Below the pieces are notes generated by a model that was not told where the DNA came from, searched no databases, and saw nothing but the letters and a program-made list of their open reading frames with translations. The translations under genes were made by a program, and so were the position numbers. From Pseudomonas multiresinivorans (GTDB taxonomy: Bacteria; Pseudomonadota; Gammaproteobacteria; Pseudomonadales; Pseudomonadaceae), in assembly GCF_012971725.1 (NCBI RefSeq), contig NZ_CP048833.1, positions 3,162,001 through 3,226,000 of the forward strand: a stretch of 64,000 bases of DNA, given 5' to 3'. This document shows, in pieces, positions 42,611 to 51,168 of this stretch (the stretch's first letter is position 1; each line of letters begins with the position of its first letter).

Positions 42611-43002
42611 CAGTTGCCTCCAAAGCAGACCAGGCGGTCCGCCTGTTGCGCTGCTTCATGCAGTTGGCCGAGGCCGGAAAGGTCCCAGGGTGCCTGCAGG
42701 TTGGCTGCGGGGCGGGAGTAGCGGCTTGCTTCCTCGCTATTCAGCACGCCGCGGCGCAGGGCTGCGGCGATGCAGACAACGCCGTCAAGCTGGTTGTCGG
42801 CAACGAAGCGCGTCCAGGCCGCCGCAACATCCAGTTCATCCTGGCTGGCCACGGTGTTGGCCGCGGCGCTGTGCACTCCGTCCTGATAGAAGAACAGTCG
42901 AGAGATTTCGTGGCCGCCGGCCAGCGCGGCTTCGGCGAAGCGCAGGGCGCGCCGGGCGGCTGGTGAGTGCGGTGGGGAGAAGAGGGCGATGACGAACTTC
43001 AT
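42610..43002 (-). CDS. tusD: Sulfur relay protein TusD
   Basis: This 130-residue DsrE-family protein carries the catalytic cysteine of TusBCD (Cys77 in DGVVCIAAALRRG). The ATG at 43002 gives the family start MKFVIALFSPP; the frame is open further upstream without family match. It is first in the tusDCBE-ybiB operon. Confidence 0.93.
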   Translation of the reverse strand: MKFVIALFSPPHSPAARRALRFAEAALAGGHEISRLFFYQDGVHSAAANTVASQDELDVAAAWTRFVADNQLDGVVCIAAALRRGVLNSEEASRYSRPAANLQAPWDLSGLGQLHEAAQQADRLVCFGGN

Positions 43003-43074
43003 GGAGCTGGCCTTGGCGGCGAATTTTCGCAGGATGATACGGCGCTGCGCCTTTTTTTGCCGCGCCTGAAATGA

Positions 43075-43100
43075 AAAAAGCCCGTCGAAACGGGCTTTTT
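43075..43100 (-). terminator. Terminator of yccA
   Basis: An 11-base stem (AAAAAGCCCGT and complement) with loop CGAA lies 17 bases after the yccA stop, with a U-run in the leftward transcript. Confidence 0.88.
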
Positions 43101-43117
43101 CCTTGGTGCTGAGTTGA

Positions 43118-43783
43118 TCAGTCGTCGCTGCCCATGATGCCGAAGATCTGCAGCAGGCTGATGAACAGGTTGTAGATCGACACATACAGGCTGATGGTCG
43201 CCATGATGTAGTTGCGCTCGCCGCCGTGGATGATCGCGCTGGTCTGGAACAGGATCATCGCCGAGGAGAACAGCACGAAGCCGGCGCTGATGGCCAGTTG
43301 CAGGCCGCTGATCTGGAAGAACAGCGAGACCAGCACGGCACCCAGCAGGACGAAGAAGCCTGCGGTGATGAAGCCGGACAGGAAGCTCATGTCCTTGCGG
43401 GTGGTCAGTACGTAGGCTGACAGGCCGAAGAACACCAGGGCGGTCATGAAGAAGGCGGAGGAAATGATGCTCGCGCCATTGGCCATGCCCAGGTACATGT
43501 TCAGGATAGGGCCGAGGGTGTAGCCCATGAAGCCGGTCAGGGCAAAGGTGCTGACCAGGCCCCAGGCGCTGTTGCGCAGCTTCACGGTGAGGAAGAACAG
43601 GCCATAGAAGCCCAGCAGCACCACGAAGAAGCTCGGGTACGGCAGGCGCATTTGTTGCGAGGCGAAGGCTACCAGGCCACTGAAGGCCAGGGTCAGGGCC
43701 AGCAGGCCGTAGGTGTTGCGCAGGACGCCGCTGACCTCTTTCTGCTCCACGGCTGTGGAGTCGAGATATTGCCGTTCTTGCAT
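43118..43783 (-). CDS. yccA: Bax-inhibitor-1/YccA family membrane protein
   Basis: This 221-residue inner-membrane protein has about seven hydrophobic helices and ends in a short acidic tail (IMGSDD). YccA modulates the FtsH protease in E. coli. It is a single gene between the tus operon and tRNA-Ser. Confidence 0.92.
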   Translation of the reverse strand: MQERQYLDSTAVEQKEVSGVLRNTYGLLALTLAFSGLVAFASQQMRLPYPSFFVVLLGFYGLFFLTVKLRNSAWGLVSTFALTGFMGYTLGPILNMYLGMANGASIISSAFFMTALVFFGLSAYVLTTRKDMSFLSGFITAGFFVLLGAVLVSLFFQISGLQLAISAGFVLFSSAMILFQTSAIIHGGERNYIMATISLYVSIYNLFISLLQIFGIMGSDD

Positions 43784-43873
43784 GTCGAGACACTCCTGTT
43801 AAGCGGGATACGGATCCATGACCGTAGTGATGCTCATCATAACAGAGCCAAAAGCGTGCCGAATCATCAGAGT

Positions 43874-43901
43874 TTGACAGTGTGTTGCGATCCGGTAATA
43901 T
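43874..43901 (+). promoter_or_regulatory. Promoter of tRNA-Ser
   Basis: TTGACA (43874-43879) and TAATAT (43896-43901) are separated by 16 bases and followed by a GC-rich discriminator (GCGGCCCGC), as is usual for stable-RNA promoters. Confidence 0.7.
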
Positions 43902-43917
43902 TGCGGCCCGCTCATGT

Positions 43918-44005
43918 GGAAGCGTGGCCGAGTGGTTTAAGGCAACGGTCTTGAAAACCGTCGACGGGCAACTGTCCTAGAGTTCGAATCTCTACGCTTC
44001 CGCCA
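43918..44005 (+). tRNA. tRNA-Ser (UGA)
   Basis: An 88-nt class II tRNA has the acceptor stem GGAAGCG/CGCTTCC, an extra arm, anticodon TGA in the loop CTTGAAA, and encoded CCA. A terminator hairpin follows. Confidence 0.97.
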
Positions 44006-44018
44006 CTATTACAACGTT

Positions 44019-44043
44019 GAAAGCCCCGCACTGCGGGGCTTTC
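44019..44043 (+). terminator. Terminator of tRNA-Ser
   Basis: A perfect stem (GAAAGCCCCGC and complement) with a 3-base loop lies 13 bases after the tRNA. The U-run is short (TTCGCGTTTC). Confidence 0.8.
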
Positions 44044-44207
44044 GCGTTTCTGGGGCAGGACGTGATTGTGGGCTCGCCTTCCGATTACGCATTGCGCTCA
44101 TCGCACAAGTTAAACAACGTAGGAAAAGTCAGTCATCCCGATAGATGTTTCTATAGGGCGTTGATCGTCTCAGTTAAACTTCAAGCTCCTCTCACCGGAA
44201 ACCCTGA

Positions 44208-44471
44208 ATGAACCAAGTCGAAGATCTCGAACGGCAGATGCGCGAAGCGCTGGGCGTTCCTCCGAAGAAAGTGAAAACCACTCGGGAAGTCAGTAATCCC
44301 ATGAAGGGCTACCTGATTGTTCTCAGTGTGCGAGGCGCAAGCGGGCCCGCATTTCGCTTCGAGCATCGCTCGCGTTCGCTGAGCCGTACCGAGGCCATCC
44401 TGGAGGCGGAGAAAGCCGCGCGCACCGCAGGCTACAAGCCTTGGGCCCTGCTGGATGCCGTCGAGGCCTGA
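44208..44471 (+). CDS. Conserved hypothetical protein (87 aa)
   Basis: This 87-residue soluble protein (MNQVEDLERQMREALGVPP) precedes gacA. The middle forms a short beta segment (GYLIVLSVRGASGPAFRF) and the C-terminus a helix rich in Ala and Glu. I do not recognise a domain. It is a single gene with its own promoter region and no clear link to the GacS/GacA system. Confidence 0.75.
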   Translation: MNQVEDLERQMREALGVPPKKVKTTREVSNPMKGYLIVLSVRGASGPAFRFEHRSRSLSRTEAILEAEKAARTAGYKPWALLDAVEA

Positions 44472-44811
44472 GTCGCACGAGCCCGGTGGCGGCAGCATGG
44501 AGCATCTGCCGGTTGCCGATATGGCGTGGCGATCCCGTGCGATGGACGTCGAGCCGATAGCGTCTATCAGTTGGAAAACTCCGACGACGGCTCCTGTTTC
44601 CCACAGCACAATAGATTACCGGTACGGCCGTCCTAGACGCTTTGCCAGGCATCTGTCAGCATTTAGCCCTCCTGCGCCACGTATCTCTGGCGCTTGCATT
44701 TTGGCGAACCGCTTCCAAGCTAGGTCGTAAGGCCGCTTTCTGTTAAGGTTCGGCAATTGTTCGAAGTCCCTTTTCGGGTCTCACCATTCCATTCTGCTCA
44801 AGGGGTGCTGC
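44472..44811. other. Spacer upstream of gacA
   Basis: This 340-base region between the 87-aa gene and gacA should hold the gacA promoter. I see no coding region and no clear terminator or operator. Confidence 0.55.
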
Positions 44812-45456
44812 GTGATTAAGGTGCTGGTGGTCGATGATCACGATCTGGTGCGCACCGGAATTACCCGCATGCTGGCTGATATCGATGGCCTGCAGGTCGT
44901 TGGGCAGGCCGACTCCGGTGAGCGTGGGCTGCAGCTCGCTCGCGAACTCAAGCCTGATGTCGTCCTGATGGATGTGAAGATGCCCGGCATCGGCGGTCTC
45001 GAAGCCACCCGCAAGCTGCTGCGCAGCCAACCCGACGTACGCGTCGTGGTGGTGACGGTTTGCGAGGAAGACCCGTTCCCGACCCGTCTGATGCAGGCTG
45101 GTGCGGCGGGATACCTCACCAAGGGTGCAGCGCTGGATGAGATGGTCCAGGCGATTCGCCAGGTTTTTGCCGGCCAGCGCTACATCAGCCCGCAGATCGC
45201 CCAGAACCTCGCACTGAAGTCCTTCGAGCCGGAAAGGAACGCATCGCCGTTCGATACCCTGTCCGAGCGTGAAATCCAGATCGCGCTGATGATCGCCAAC
45301 TGCCACAAGGTGCAGAGCATCTCGGACAAGCTGTGCCTCTCGCCCAAGACCGTGAATACCTACCGCTACCGCATCTTCGAGAAGCTCTCGATCACCAGTG
45401 ACGTCGAGCTGGCGCTGCTGGCTGTCCGGCACGGCATGGTCGACGCCAGTAACTGA
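44812..45456 (+). CDS. gacA: Response regulator GacA
   Basis: This 214-residue regulator of the GacS/GacA two-component system activates transcription of RsmY/RsmZ-type small RNAs, which control secondary metabolism, biofilm and virulence. The receiver domain has the phosphoacceptor Asp54 (VVLMDVKMPG). The C-terminal LuxR-type HTH includes LSEREIQIALMIANC and LSPKTVNTYRYRIFEKL. The start is GTG with AAGGGG upstream. uvrC follows after two bases, the conserved pair. Confidence 0.98.
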   Translation: MIKVLVVDDHDLVRTGITRMLADIDGLQVVGQADSGERGLQLARELKPDVVLMDVKMPGIGGLEATRKLLRSQPDVRVVVVTVCEEDPFPTRLMQAGAAGYLTKGAALDEMVQAIRQVFAGQRYISPQIAQNLALKSFEPERNASPFDTLSEREIQIALMIANCHKVQSISDKLCLSPKTVNTYRYRIFEKLSITSDVELALLAVRHGMVDASN

Positions 45457-45458
45457 TC

Positions 45459-47285
45459 ATGGTGCAACCGTTCGATTCGGCGGCTTTCCTTGCCACCTGC
45501 AGCGGGCGGCCGGGCGTTTATCGCATGTTCGACGTCGACGCAAAGTTGCTGTACGTCGGCAAGGCGAAGGACCTCAAGAAGCGTCTTTCCAGCTACTTCC
45601 GCAAGACCGGCCTGGCGCCGAAGACGGCGGCCCTCGTGGCGAAGATCGCCCAGGTCGAGACCACCATCACCGCCAACGAAACCGAGGCACTGCTGCTTGA
45701 GCAGACGCTGATCAAGGAATGGCGGCCGCCCTACAACATTCTGCTGCGCGACGATAAATCGTATCCGTACGTCTTCCTGTCGAGTGAGGATCAGTATCCG
45801 CGCCTGACCATTCACCGCGGCGCAAAGAAGGCCAAAGGACGGTACTTCGGGCCTTATCCGAGCGCTGGCGCCATTCGCGAAAGCCTGGCATTGCTGCAGA
45901 AGGCCTTCTTCGTGCGCCAGTGCGAGGACAGCTACTTCCGCAACCGCACGCGCCCGTGTCTGCAATATCAGATCAAGCGCTGCAAGGCGCCCTGTGTTGG
46001 ATTGGTGAGCGAGGAGGAGTACGCCGAAGACGTACGCCACTCGATCATGTTTCTCGAGGGGCGCAGCAATGTGCTGGCCGAGGAACTCTCCACCAATATG
46101 GAAGAGGCGGCGATGCGCCTGGACTTCGAAAAGGCGGCGGAGCTGCGCGATCAGGTGCAGATCCTGCGCCGCGTGCAGGACCAGCAGAGCATGGAGTTCG
46201 GCACCGGCAACGTCGATGTGGTGGCGGCCATCGTTACGCCGGGTGGCGCATGCGTGCACCTGATCAGCGTGCGGGGCGGTCGAGTGCTGGGAAGCAAGAA
46301 CTTCTTCCCGCAGGTGGCAATCGAGGAGGAGGTGGGCGATGTGCTGCTGGCCTTCCTCGGGCAGTACTACCTCAGTCATCACGAGCGCGATCTGCCGAAC
46401 GAGCTGATCGTCAATGCCGTACACGAAGACTTCCCCATCCTGGCTTCCGCCATCGAGGCGTCGCGTGGGCGGCTGCTGGAAATCAGTCACCGCGTGCGAA
46501 CTACGCGGGCCCGTTGGCAGCAACTTGCCGTGACCAACGCCGAGCAGGCGCTGGCGGCACGCCTCGCCAACCGCCAGCACATGGCCGCGCGCTTCGATGC
46601 GCTGGGAGAGGCGCTGGATCTGCCCGAGCCGCCGCAGCGGCTCGAGTGTTTCGATATCAGCCATTCCAGTGGCGAGGCGACGGTGGCTTCCTGTGTGGTC
46701 TTTGGCCCGGAGGGCGCACTGAAGTCGGACTATCGCCGCTTCAATATCGAGGGCATCACCGGTGGCGATGATTACGCTGCCATGCACCAGGCGCTGACCC
46801 GGCGCTTCAGCCGATTGAAGGAAGGCGAGGGCAGGATGCCCGATATCCTTCTGGTGGACGGCGGCAAGGGGCAGTTGGCGATGGCCCAGGAAGTGCTCCA
46901 GGAGCTGGCCGTGGTTGGGCTGACGCTACTTGGCGTCGCCAAGGGCGTCACTCGCAAGCCTGGCCTCGAAACCCTGTACCTCAATGATGCCGAGAACGAA
47001 TTCACCTTGCCCGCCGACTCGCCGGCGCTGCACCTGATCCAGCAGATCCGCGACGAAGCGCACCGCTTTGCCATCACCGGCCACCGTGCACGGCGGGGCA
47101 AGGCGCGGCGTACCTCCACACTAGAAGACGTCGCTGGCGTCGGACCCAAGCGCCGGCGCGATCTGCTCAAGCATTTCGGCGGGTTGCAGGAATTGGGCAG
47201 AGCCAGTATCGATGAAATTGCCAAAGCCCCCGGCATCAGCAAAAAGCTGGCAGAGCAGATTTATGCTGCACTGCACAGCGAGTAG
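45459..47285 (+). CDS. uvrC: Excinuclease ABC subunit C
   Basis: This 608-residue nuclease makes both cuts in nucleotide excision repair. It has the N-terminal GIY-YIG domain (GVYRMFDVDAKLLYVGKAKD), the UVR motif near residues 200-235, the RNase-H-like 5' nuclease domain (ECFDISHSSGEAT) and C-terminal helix-hairpin-helix motifs. It is co-transcribed with gacA. Confidence 0.98.
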   Translation: MVQPFDSAAFLATCSGRPGVYRMFDVDAKLLYVGKAKDLKKRLSSYFRKTGLAPKTAALVAKIAQVETTITANETEALLLEQTLIKEWRPPYNILLRDDKSYPYVFLSSEDQYPRLTIHRGAKKAKGRYFGPYPSAGAIRESLALLQKAFFVRQCEDSYFRNRTRPCLQYQIKRCKAPCVGLVSEEEYAEDVRHSIMFLEGRSNVLAEELSTNMEEAAMRLDFEKAAELRDQVQILRRVQDQQSMEFGTGNVDVVAAIVTPGGACVHLISVRGGRVLGSKNFFPQVAIEEEVGDVLLAFLGQYYLSHHERDLPNELIVNAVHEDFPILASAIEASRGRLLEISHRVRTTRARWQQLAVTNAEQALAARLANRQHMAARFDALGEALDLPEPPQRLECFDISHSSGEATVASCVVFGPEGALKSDYRRFNIEGITGGDDYAAMHQALTRRFSRLKEGEGRMPDILLVDGGKGQLAMAQEVLQELAVVGLTLLGVAKGVTRKPGLETLYLNDAENEFTLPADSPALHLIQQIRDEAHRFAITGHRARRGKARRTSTLEDVAGVGPKRRRDLLKHFGGLQELGRASIDEIAKAPGISKKLAEQIYAALHSE

Positions 47286-47318
47286 AATGCCGGCTCAACT
47301 CGCAGACCTTCCGACCCG

Positions 47319-47879
47319 ATGAATATCCCGAACCTGCTCACACTGCTCCGCGTTCTGCTCATTCCGATCTTCATCCTGCTGTTCTATCTCCCGTTCCCGG
47401 CCAGCCATCTGGCCGCCAGTGCCGTATTCGCCCTTGCCGCCGCCACTGACTGGCTGGACGGCTACCTGGCGCGGCGGCTGGGGCAGAGCACACCCTTTGG
47501 CGCCTTCCTCGATCCGGTGGCGGACAAGCTGATGGTCGCTACCGCGCTGGTGCTGTTGGTGGAGGAGCACGCGAATCTGTGGCTGACCCTGCCGGCCGTC
47601 ATCATCATTGGTCGCGAGATCGTCGTTTCCGCGCTGCGCGAGTGGATGGCGGAGATCGGGGCGAGGGCACACGTGGCGGTTTCCAGTCTGGGTAAATGGA
47701 AAACGGCGGCGCAGATGCTGGCGCTGGTCATTCTCCTGGCCAATCCCCCGCTGATGACTTTCTGGGTCCTGGTGGGTTATGCGCTGCTCATCGTTGCCGC
47801 CATCCTTACCCTGTGGTCGATGCTGCACTATCTGCTGGCGGCATGGCCGCACCTGAACACCACCCCAAAAGAGAAATAA
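47319..47879 (+). CDS. pgsA: CDP-diacylglycerol-glycerol-3-phosphate 3-phosphatidyltransferase
   Basis: This 186-residue membrane enzyme makes phosphatidylglycerol phosphate. The CDP-alcohol phosphotransferase motif DG-x2-AR-x8-G-x3-D-x3-D is seen as DGYLARR...GAFLDPVAD. It is the last gene of the gacA-uvrC-pgsA group. Confidence 0.97.
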   Translation: MNIPNLLTLLRVLLIPIFILLFYLPFPASHLAASAVFALAAATDWLDGYLARRLGQSTPFGAFLDPVADKLMVATALVLLVEEHANLWLTLPAVIIIGREIVVSALREWMAEIGARAHVAVSSLGKWKTAAQMLALVILLANPPLMTFWVLVGYALLIVAAILTLWSMLHYLLAAWPHLNTTPKEK

Positions 47880-47898
47880 GTATTTTTGAATCAAGGAG

Positions 47899-47926
47899 TT
47901 GACAGGCATTTCCAAATCGTTAGAAT
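47899..47926 (+). promoter_or_regulatory. Promoter of the tRNA Gly-Cys-Leu cluster
   Basis: A consensus TTGACA (47899-47904) and TAGAAT (47921-47926) with a 16-base spacer lie just upstream of tRNA-Gly. A GC-rich discriminator (GGCGCCCG) follows. Confidence 0.82.
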
Positions 47927-47947
47927 GGCGCCCGTCAACACGACAAC

Positions 47948-48023
<76 letters not shown>

Positions 48024-48058
48024 GATTTTGATGATTTGCCTTGAGTCATCCGTGTTAT

Positions 48059-48132
48059 GGCTGAGTAGCAGAGTGGTTATGCACCGGATTGCAAATCCGT
48101 GAACGCCGGTTCGATTCCGACCTCAGCCTCCA
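48059..48132 (+). tRNA. tRNA-Cys (GCA)
   Basis: A 74-nt tRNA has the acceptor GGCTGAG/CTCAGCC, anticodon GCA in loop TTGCAAA and encoded CCA. It lies 35 bases after tRNA-Gly. Confidence 0.98.
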
Positions 48133-48136
48133 ATAG

Positions 48137-48172
48137 AAAAGCCCTGTAAATCGAAGATTTACAGGGCTTTTT
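48137..48172 (+). terminator. Terminator after tRNA-Gly/Cys
   Basis: A perfect 15-base stem (AAAGCCCTGTAAATC and complement) with loop GAA is followed by TTTTCTTT. It separates the Gly-Cys pair from tRNA-Leu. Confidence 0.9.
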
Positions 48173-48287
48173 CTTTAACTGCCCTCTGCGGGAATCGCCA
48201 GTTTCGGCAACTTGCGCAGGGGAGTTGGGGCTGTATATAGTCCAGCCCTTTCCGGGTACATGCCTGGATACGCTGCAACGCGCTGCC

Positions 48288-48373
48288 GCCCGGATGGCGA
48301 AATCGGTAGACGCAGGAGACTTAAAATCTCTCGCCCTTTGGGCGTGCCGGTTCGATTCCGGCTCCGGGCACCA
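48288..48373 (+). tRNA. tRNA-Leu (UAA), prophage attachment site
   Basis: An 86-nt class II tRNA has the acceptor GCCCGGA/TCCGGGC, anticodon TAA, a long variable arm and encoded CCA. The gene is complete on the chromosome side, and an integrase gene faces it 82 bases away. Its 3' end is therefore the likely left attachment core; the matching right copy lies beyond this window or I could not find it. Confidence 0.96.
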
Positions 48374-48427
48374 TTTCTAAATCAACGGTCTCCGGGCCGT
48401 TGCGCTCAACCTCCCTCCTATCGTTTT

Positions 48428-48457
48428 GGTCCGCAATTCCGGATTCGGTCCGCAATT
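48428..48457. repeat. Twin 11-bp direct repeats between tRNA-Leu and integrase
   Basis: The sequence GGTCCGCAATT occurs at 48428-48438 and again at 48447-48457 (19-base period), overlapping the last bases of int. Position and size fit arm-type integrase binding sites of an attachment region. Confidence 0.6.
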
Positions 48458-49487
48458 ACTTCGTCGGCGTGACCTTCTTGCCTTTCCGATCTCGGATGTA
48501 GCGCTCGGTCATTGTGACGGTCGTGTGCCCGAGCTGGTCCCGAACTTTCAGGATGTCTCCGGTCGATTCCGACTTGTCGCTGCCGGCCTTCGCGCGCAGA
48601 TCGCGGAGCTGGAACGCAGCTTTCTCGATGCCGGCAGCCTCCCTGGCCAGGTCGAAGCGATCGCGGAGCATGTACTTGGTCATCACCAAACCGGCCTCGG
48701 AAACAATCAGACGAGTGGGCCTGACCTTCATGCCGGCCTTCCGGGCCTTGATCCGATCGAGCAGGGTAGCCAGCTCGCCCTCAATCACAATGCGACGCTT
48801 CGCCTTGGTCTTGCCCTGGCGGACGTGCAGCATCCCGTCGCGGATATCCCGCTCATCCATGGCCAACACGTCCCCAGGCCGCTGGCCAGTGAGGTAAGCG
48901 AGGTCCATCGCCTCCTGCAGGCCGATCTCGGCGTGCTGGTAGACCAGCAGGTAGAGGTCGTCCTCGATGTAGACGTCGCGGCCGGTCTCCGGATTGCCGC
49001 TGATCCCGGAGCAGGGGTTGGCCAGCTTCGTGTAGCCCATCTTCCGGGCGTAGTTCCACATGTGGCTGAGCAGGGCCTTCTCCCGGTTTGCGCTGACCGG
49101 CGCGTCGCTACGCCACCGCATGTATTGGTAGACGTGCTGCGGCTCGATTGAATCCAACGGACCAGGCGGGTCATCGAAGAACTCCAACAGCCTCGCCAGG
49201 TACTGGGCGTCTTTCTTCTGGGTGCTTGGGGCCTTCCTTGGTACTACGTCCAGGAAGTACTGCGCCGAGACGTAGCGCAGGGTGACGATCTTCTCGGCCA
49301 GGTTGTCGGCGTTGCGATCCCGCTCCAACTCGGCGTACTTCATGATCGCCAGGCCGTAGTCGGAGCCGAGCGGTACCTCTTTCCGAGGCTTGCCGCCGGC
49401 ATCGTAGTAGTAATAGGTCTTTCCGCTGGGCTTGGTGCGCTCGCGCAGGCGAGTGACCGCGCCTGGTTTCTTCGGTCGTCTTCCCAT
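48456..49487 (-). CDS. int: Phage tyrosine integrase
   Basis: This 343-residue tyrosine recombinase inserts the element at tRNA-Leu. It has an N-terminal arm-binding part (MGRRPKKPGAV), a core-binding domain, and the catalytic domain with the box-I Arg in TGQRPGDVLAM, QLRDLRAKAG (box II with Asp in the usual His place, a common phage variant), LGH and the nucleophile Tyr in TERYIRD. The ATG at 49487 shares one base with the stop of the DUF4224 gene. Transcription runs toward the attachment site, as in P22-like elements. Confidence 0.95.
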   Translation of the reverse strand: MGRRPKKPGAVTRLRERTKPSGKTYYYYDAGGKPRKEVPLGSDYGLAIMKYAELERDRNADNLAEKIVTLRYVSAQYFLDVVPRKAPSTQKKDAQYLARLLEFFDDPPGPLDSIEPQHVYQYMRWRSDAPVSANREKALLSHMWNYARKMGYTKLANPCSGISGNPETGRDVYIEDDLYLLVYQHAEIGLQEAMDLAYLTGQRPGDVLAMDERDIRDGMLHVRQGKTKAKRRIVIEGELATLLDRIKARKAGMKVRPTRLIVSEAGLVMTKYMLRDRFDLAREAAGIEKAAFQLRDLRAKAGSDKSESTGDILKVRDQLGHTTVTMTERYIRDRKGKKVTPTK

Positions 49488-49699
49488 CAGCTGGCCTTCC
49501 GCGGCGTCCATTTCGGTGTTTCTTCAGCCTGGCGACCTTTCGCCGGCAGGAGGTTGGCGGATATCACACAGGGCCATCCGTTCATCTTGATGGTGTGCTT
49601 GATCCCATTCTGCTTCAAGACGCGCACTTGGCCGGCCTTCGTCCGGGCGCCGGTGAGCTGGCAAATCTCCTCATGGGTGAGGAAGACGATAGGTTCCAT
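49487..49699 (-). CDS. DUF4224 protein, likely excisionase
   Basis: This 70-residue protein (MEPIVFLTHEEICQLTGART) matches the DUF4224 family, small DNA-binding-like proteins found next to integrases; a directionality role is inferred. The ATG at 49699 has GAGG eight bases upstream. Its stop overlaps the int start (TGATG), so the two are coupled. Confidence 0.8.
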   Translation of the reverse strand: MEPIVFLTHEEICQLTGARTKAGQVRVLKQNGIKHTIKMNGWPCVISANLLPAKGRQAEETPKWTPRKAS

Positions 49700-49788
49700 G
49701 AGCAATACCTCATCGCGCCAGCTCAGGCCGGCGATGTTGAAATGGGGGGGAGATTCAGTACAGGGGAGGGGCGCAGCGCGGAGCCGTT

Positions 49789-50103
49789 CTAATTCTTCGC
49801 GTCTTTGTGCTGGTCGTAGGCTTCGAATTGCCGGCATTTCAGCTCAGCGCTGGCGTCTGCCTGTTCCGGAGTTTGATTTCCTCGGTAACCGAAGCGTACG
49901 AAGTACCTGACGATCGTCTGAGTGTCCGGATCGAGTTGGGCGTTATGTTTGTCTGCTGCTGCGATTGCTTGCTGTTCGGTGCTTCCCTGATCGCGGTATG
50001 TGGCCCCCGCGTAAGCAAATAGGCCCACGCCAGTGCAGAAGTCAGACGCCTGGGCCTGGATGGAAAGAGACATGAGCAGGAATAACGCGGTGAGATTCTT
50101 CAT
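49789..50103 (-). CDS. Exported hypothetical phage protein
   Basis: This 104-residue protein has a signal peptide (MKNLTALFLLMSLSIQAQAS). The mature part is acidic with two cysteines and no recognised domain. It overlaps the preceding gene by four bases and is last of a four-gene coupled set. A periplasmic protein in an early phage operon is unusual; the function is unknown. Confidence 0.7.
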   Translation of the reverse strand: MKNLTALFLLMSLSIQAQASDFCTGVGLFAYAGATYRDQGSTEQQAIAAADKHNAQLDPDTQTIVRYFVRFGYRGNQTPEQADASAELKCRQFEAYDQHKDAKN

Positions 50104-50300
50104 TTGCCCTCACTCAGCCTGCGATTGCGCGCTTGGATTGAGTATGGAGCCTGCCGCAGAGGCCTGCCTGCTTCGAGGAAGCATTTAGCTTCCCACTGAA
50201 TTGTTCGTATGGCTCGCTCCTGGAGGGCAGGCCTGCAGCGCAGGCAGTCGCATTTCTCGGAGGGTTGGCCGGTGCCGCGGCAGAAGGTGGGGCGGGTCAT
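50100..50300 (-). CDS. Small Cys-rich hypothetical phage protein
   Basis: This 66-residue protein (MTRPTFCRGTGQPSEKCDCL) has a CxCxxC cluster that could bind zinc and a basic C-terminal half. The ATG at 50300 overlaps the preceding stop by four bases. No family recognised. Confidence 0.65.
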   Translation of the reverse strand: MTRPTFCRGTGQPSEKCDCLRCRPALQERAIRTIQWEAKCFLEAGRPLRQAPYSIQARNRRLSEGK

Positions 50301-50656
50301 GCTGTAGCCTTCCTGCGCGGCGCCCCGCGATACTCCGGCTCTGCTTGGTGCTGAACCGGGCGGATCACTGATGCCAAGATCTGACTCCAGGTCGCCGCGT
50401 TGTTCGGCAGGCAAATGCCGAACTCCTTGGTGTCGTACTCGACCTCGCCGGCCAGCTGCTCGACCAAGGTGAGCGGAACCGCGATGTTCGTGCAGCCGCT
50501 GTTGTAGTAGCCGAGACGCTCGAGCACTCGCGCTTCCGCATAGCGCCCGGCACTCTCAAGCTTCCAGCAGTACCCGCGATCATCCGGACGCCAAAGGGTG
50601 ATTGCCTTGTGGCGCCGCTTCGTGTGCTTGACGCTGATCACGATGAACTTGGTCAT
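50297..50656 (-). CDS. Hypothetical phage protein (119 aa)
   Basis: This 119-residue soluble protein (MTKFIVISVKHTKRRHKAIT) has no recognised domain. It is coupled by 4-base overlaps to the DUF4406 gene upstream and the Cys-rich gene downstream. Confidence 0.7.
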   Translation of the reverse strand: MTKFIVISVKHTKRRHKAITLWRPDDRGYCWKLESAGRYAEARVLERLGYYNSGCTNIAVPLTLVEQLAGEVEYDTKEFGICLPNNAATWSQILASVIRPVQHQAEPEYRGAPRRKATA

Positions 50657-51168
50657 GCGGCGCTCCTTGCTGGTTCGGTGATCTGGCTGGCGGTGAGCAC
50701 CGGCATGCCCAGTTCACTGGCAACGTGGTATTCGAGGCGGGCGCCCTTGGACTTGTCCCAGCCTGGGAGCATGGCGATCGCCTCACAGGTGATCAGCTTC
50801 TGCATGTCCAGGCGCAGGTAGTCGGCCCACTCGAAGCCATCGATAACGCCGTGGTCGGCCGGGTTCTCGACGTGGTAGCCGAGCTGGCGCAGGCGCGCGG
50901 CCTCGGCGTGGAAAGCGGGGTAGTTGAAGTCCTCGATCCCGGTCATGGGGCCGGCGAGGTAGATGCGGCCAACTCGCGGCACGCTCATCAGACGATCCAT
51001 CGGCTGGCCGAAGACCTCGCGCGCCTGCTCGACGGTGACAGGGACCAGCACCAGGCCAAGGTCCAGGGCTTCGATAACGTCCTCGGGGTGGCGCCGGCCG
51101 ACGAAGCGGCATTCACGGGTGGCGGGATCGAAGCCGGCCACGGCCGCCTGTTCATAATCTCGGGGCAT
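50653..51168 (-). CDS. DUF4406 protein, nucleoside 2-deoxyribosyltransferase-like
   Basis: This 171-residue protein has a C-terminal DUF4406 domain (RIYLAGPMTGIEDFNYPAF; the catalytic-type Glu is in GARLEYHVASELG). The fold is that of nucleoside 2-deoxyribosyltransferases; a role in phage nucleotide metabolism is inferred. The ATG at 51168 has AAGGA six bases upstream; earlier in-frame starts lack one. It heads a four-gene coupled set. Confidence 0.8.
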   Translation of the reverse strand: MPRDYEQAAVAGFDPATRECRFVGRRHPEDVIEALDLGLVLVPVTVEQAREVFGQPMDRLMSVPRVGRIYLAGPMTGIEDFNYPAFHAEAARLRQLGYHVENPADHGVIDGFEWADYLRLDMQKLITCEAIAMLPGWDKSKGARLEYHVASELGMPVLTASQITEPARSAA

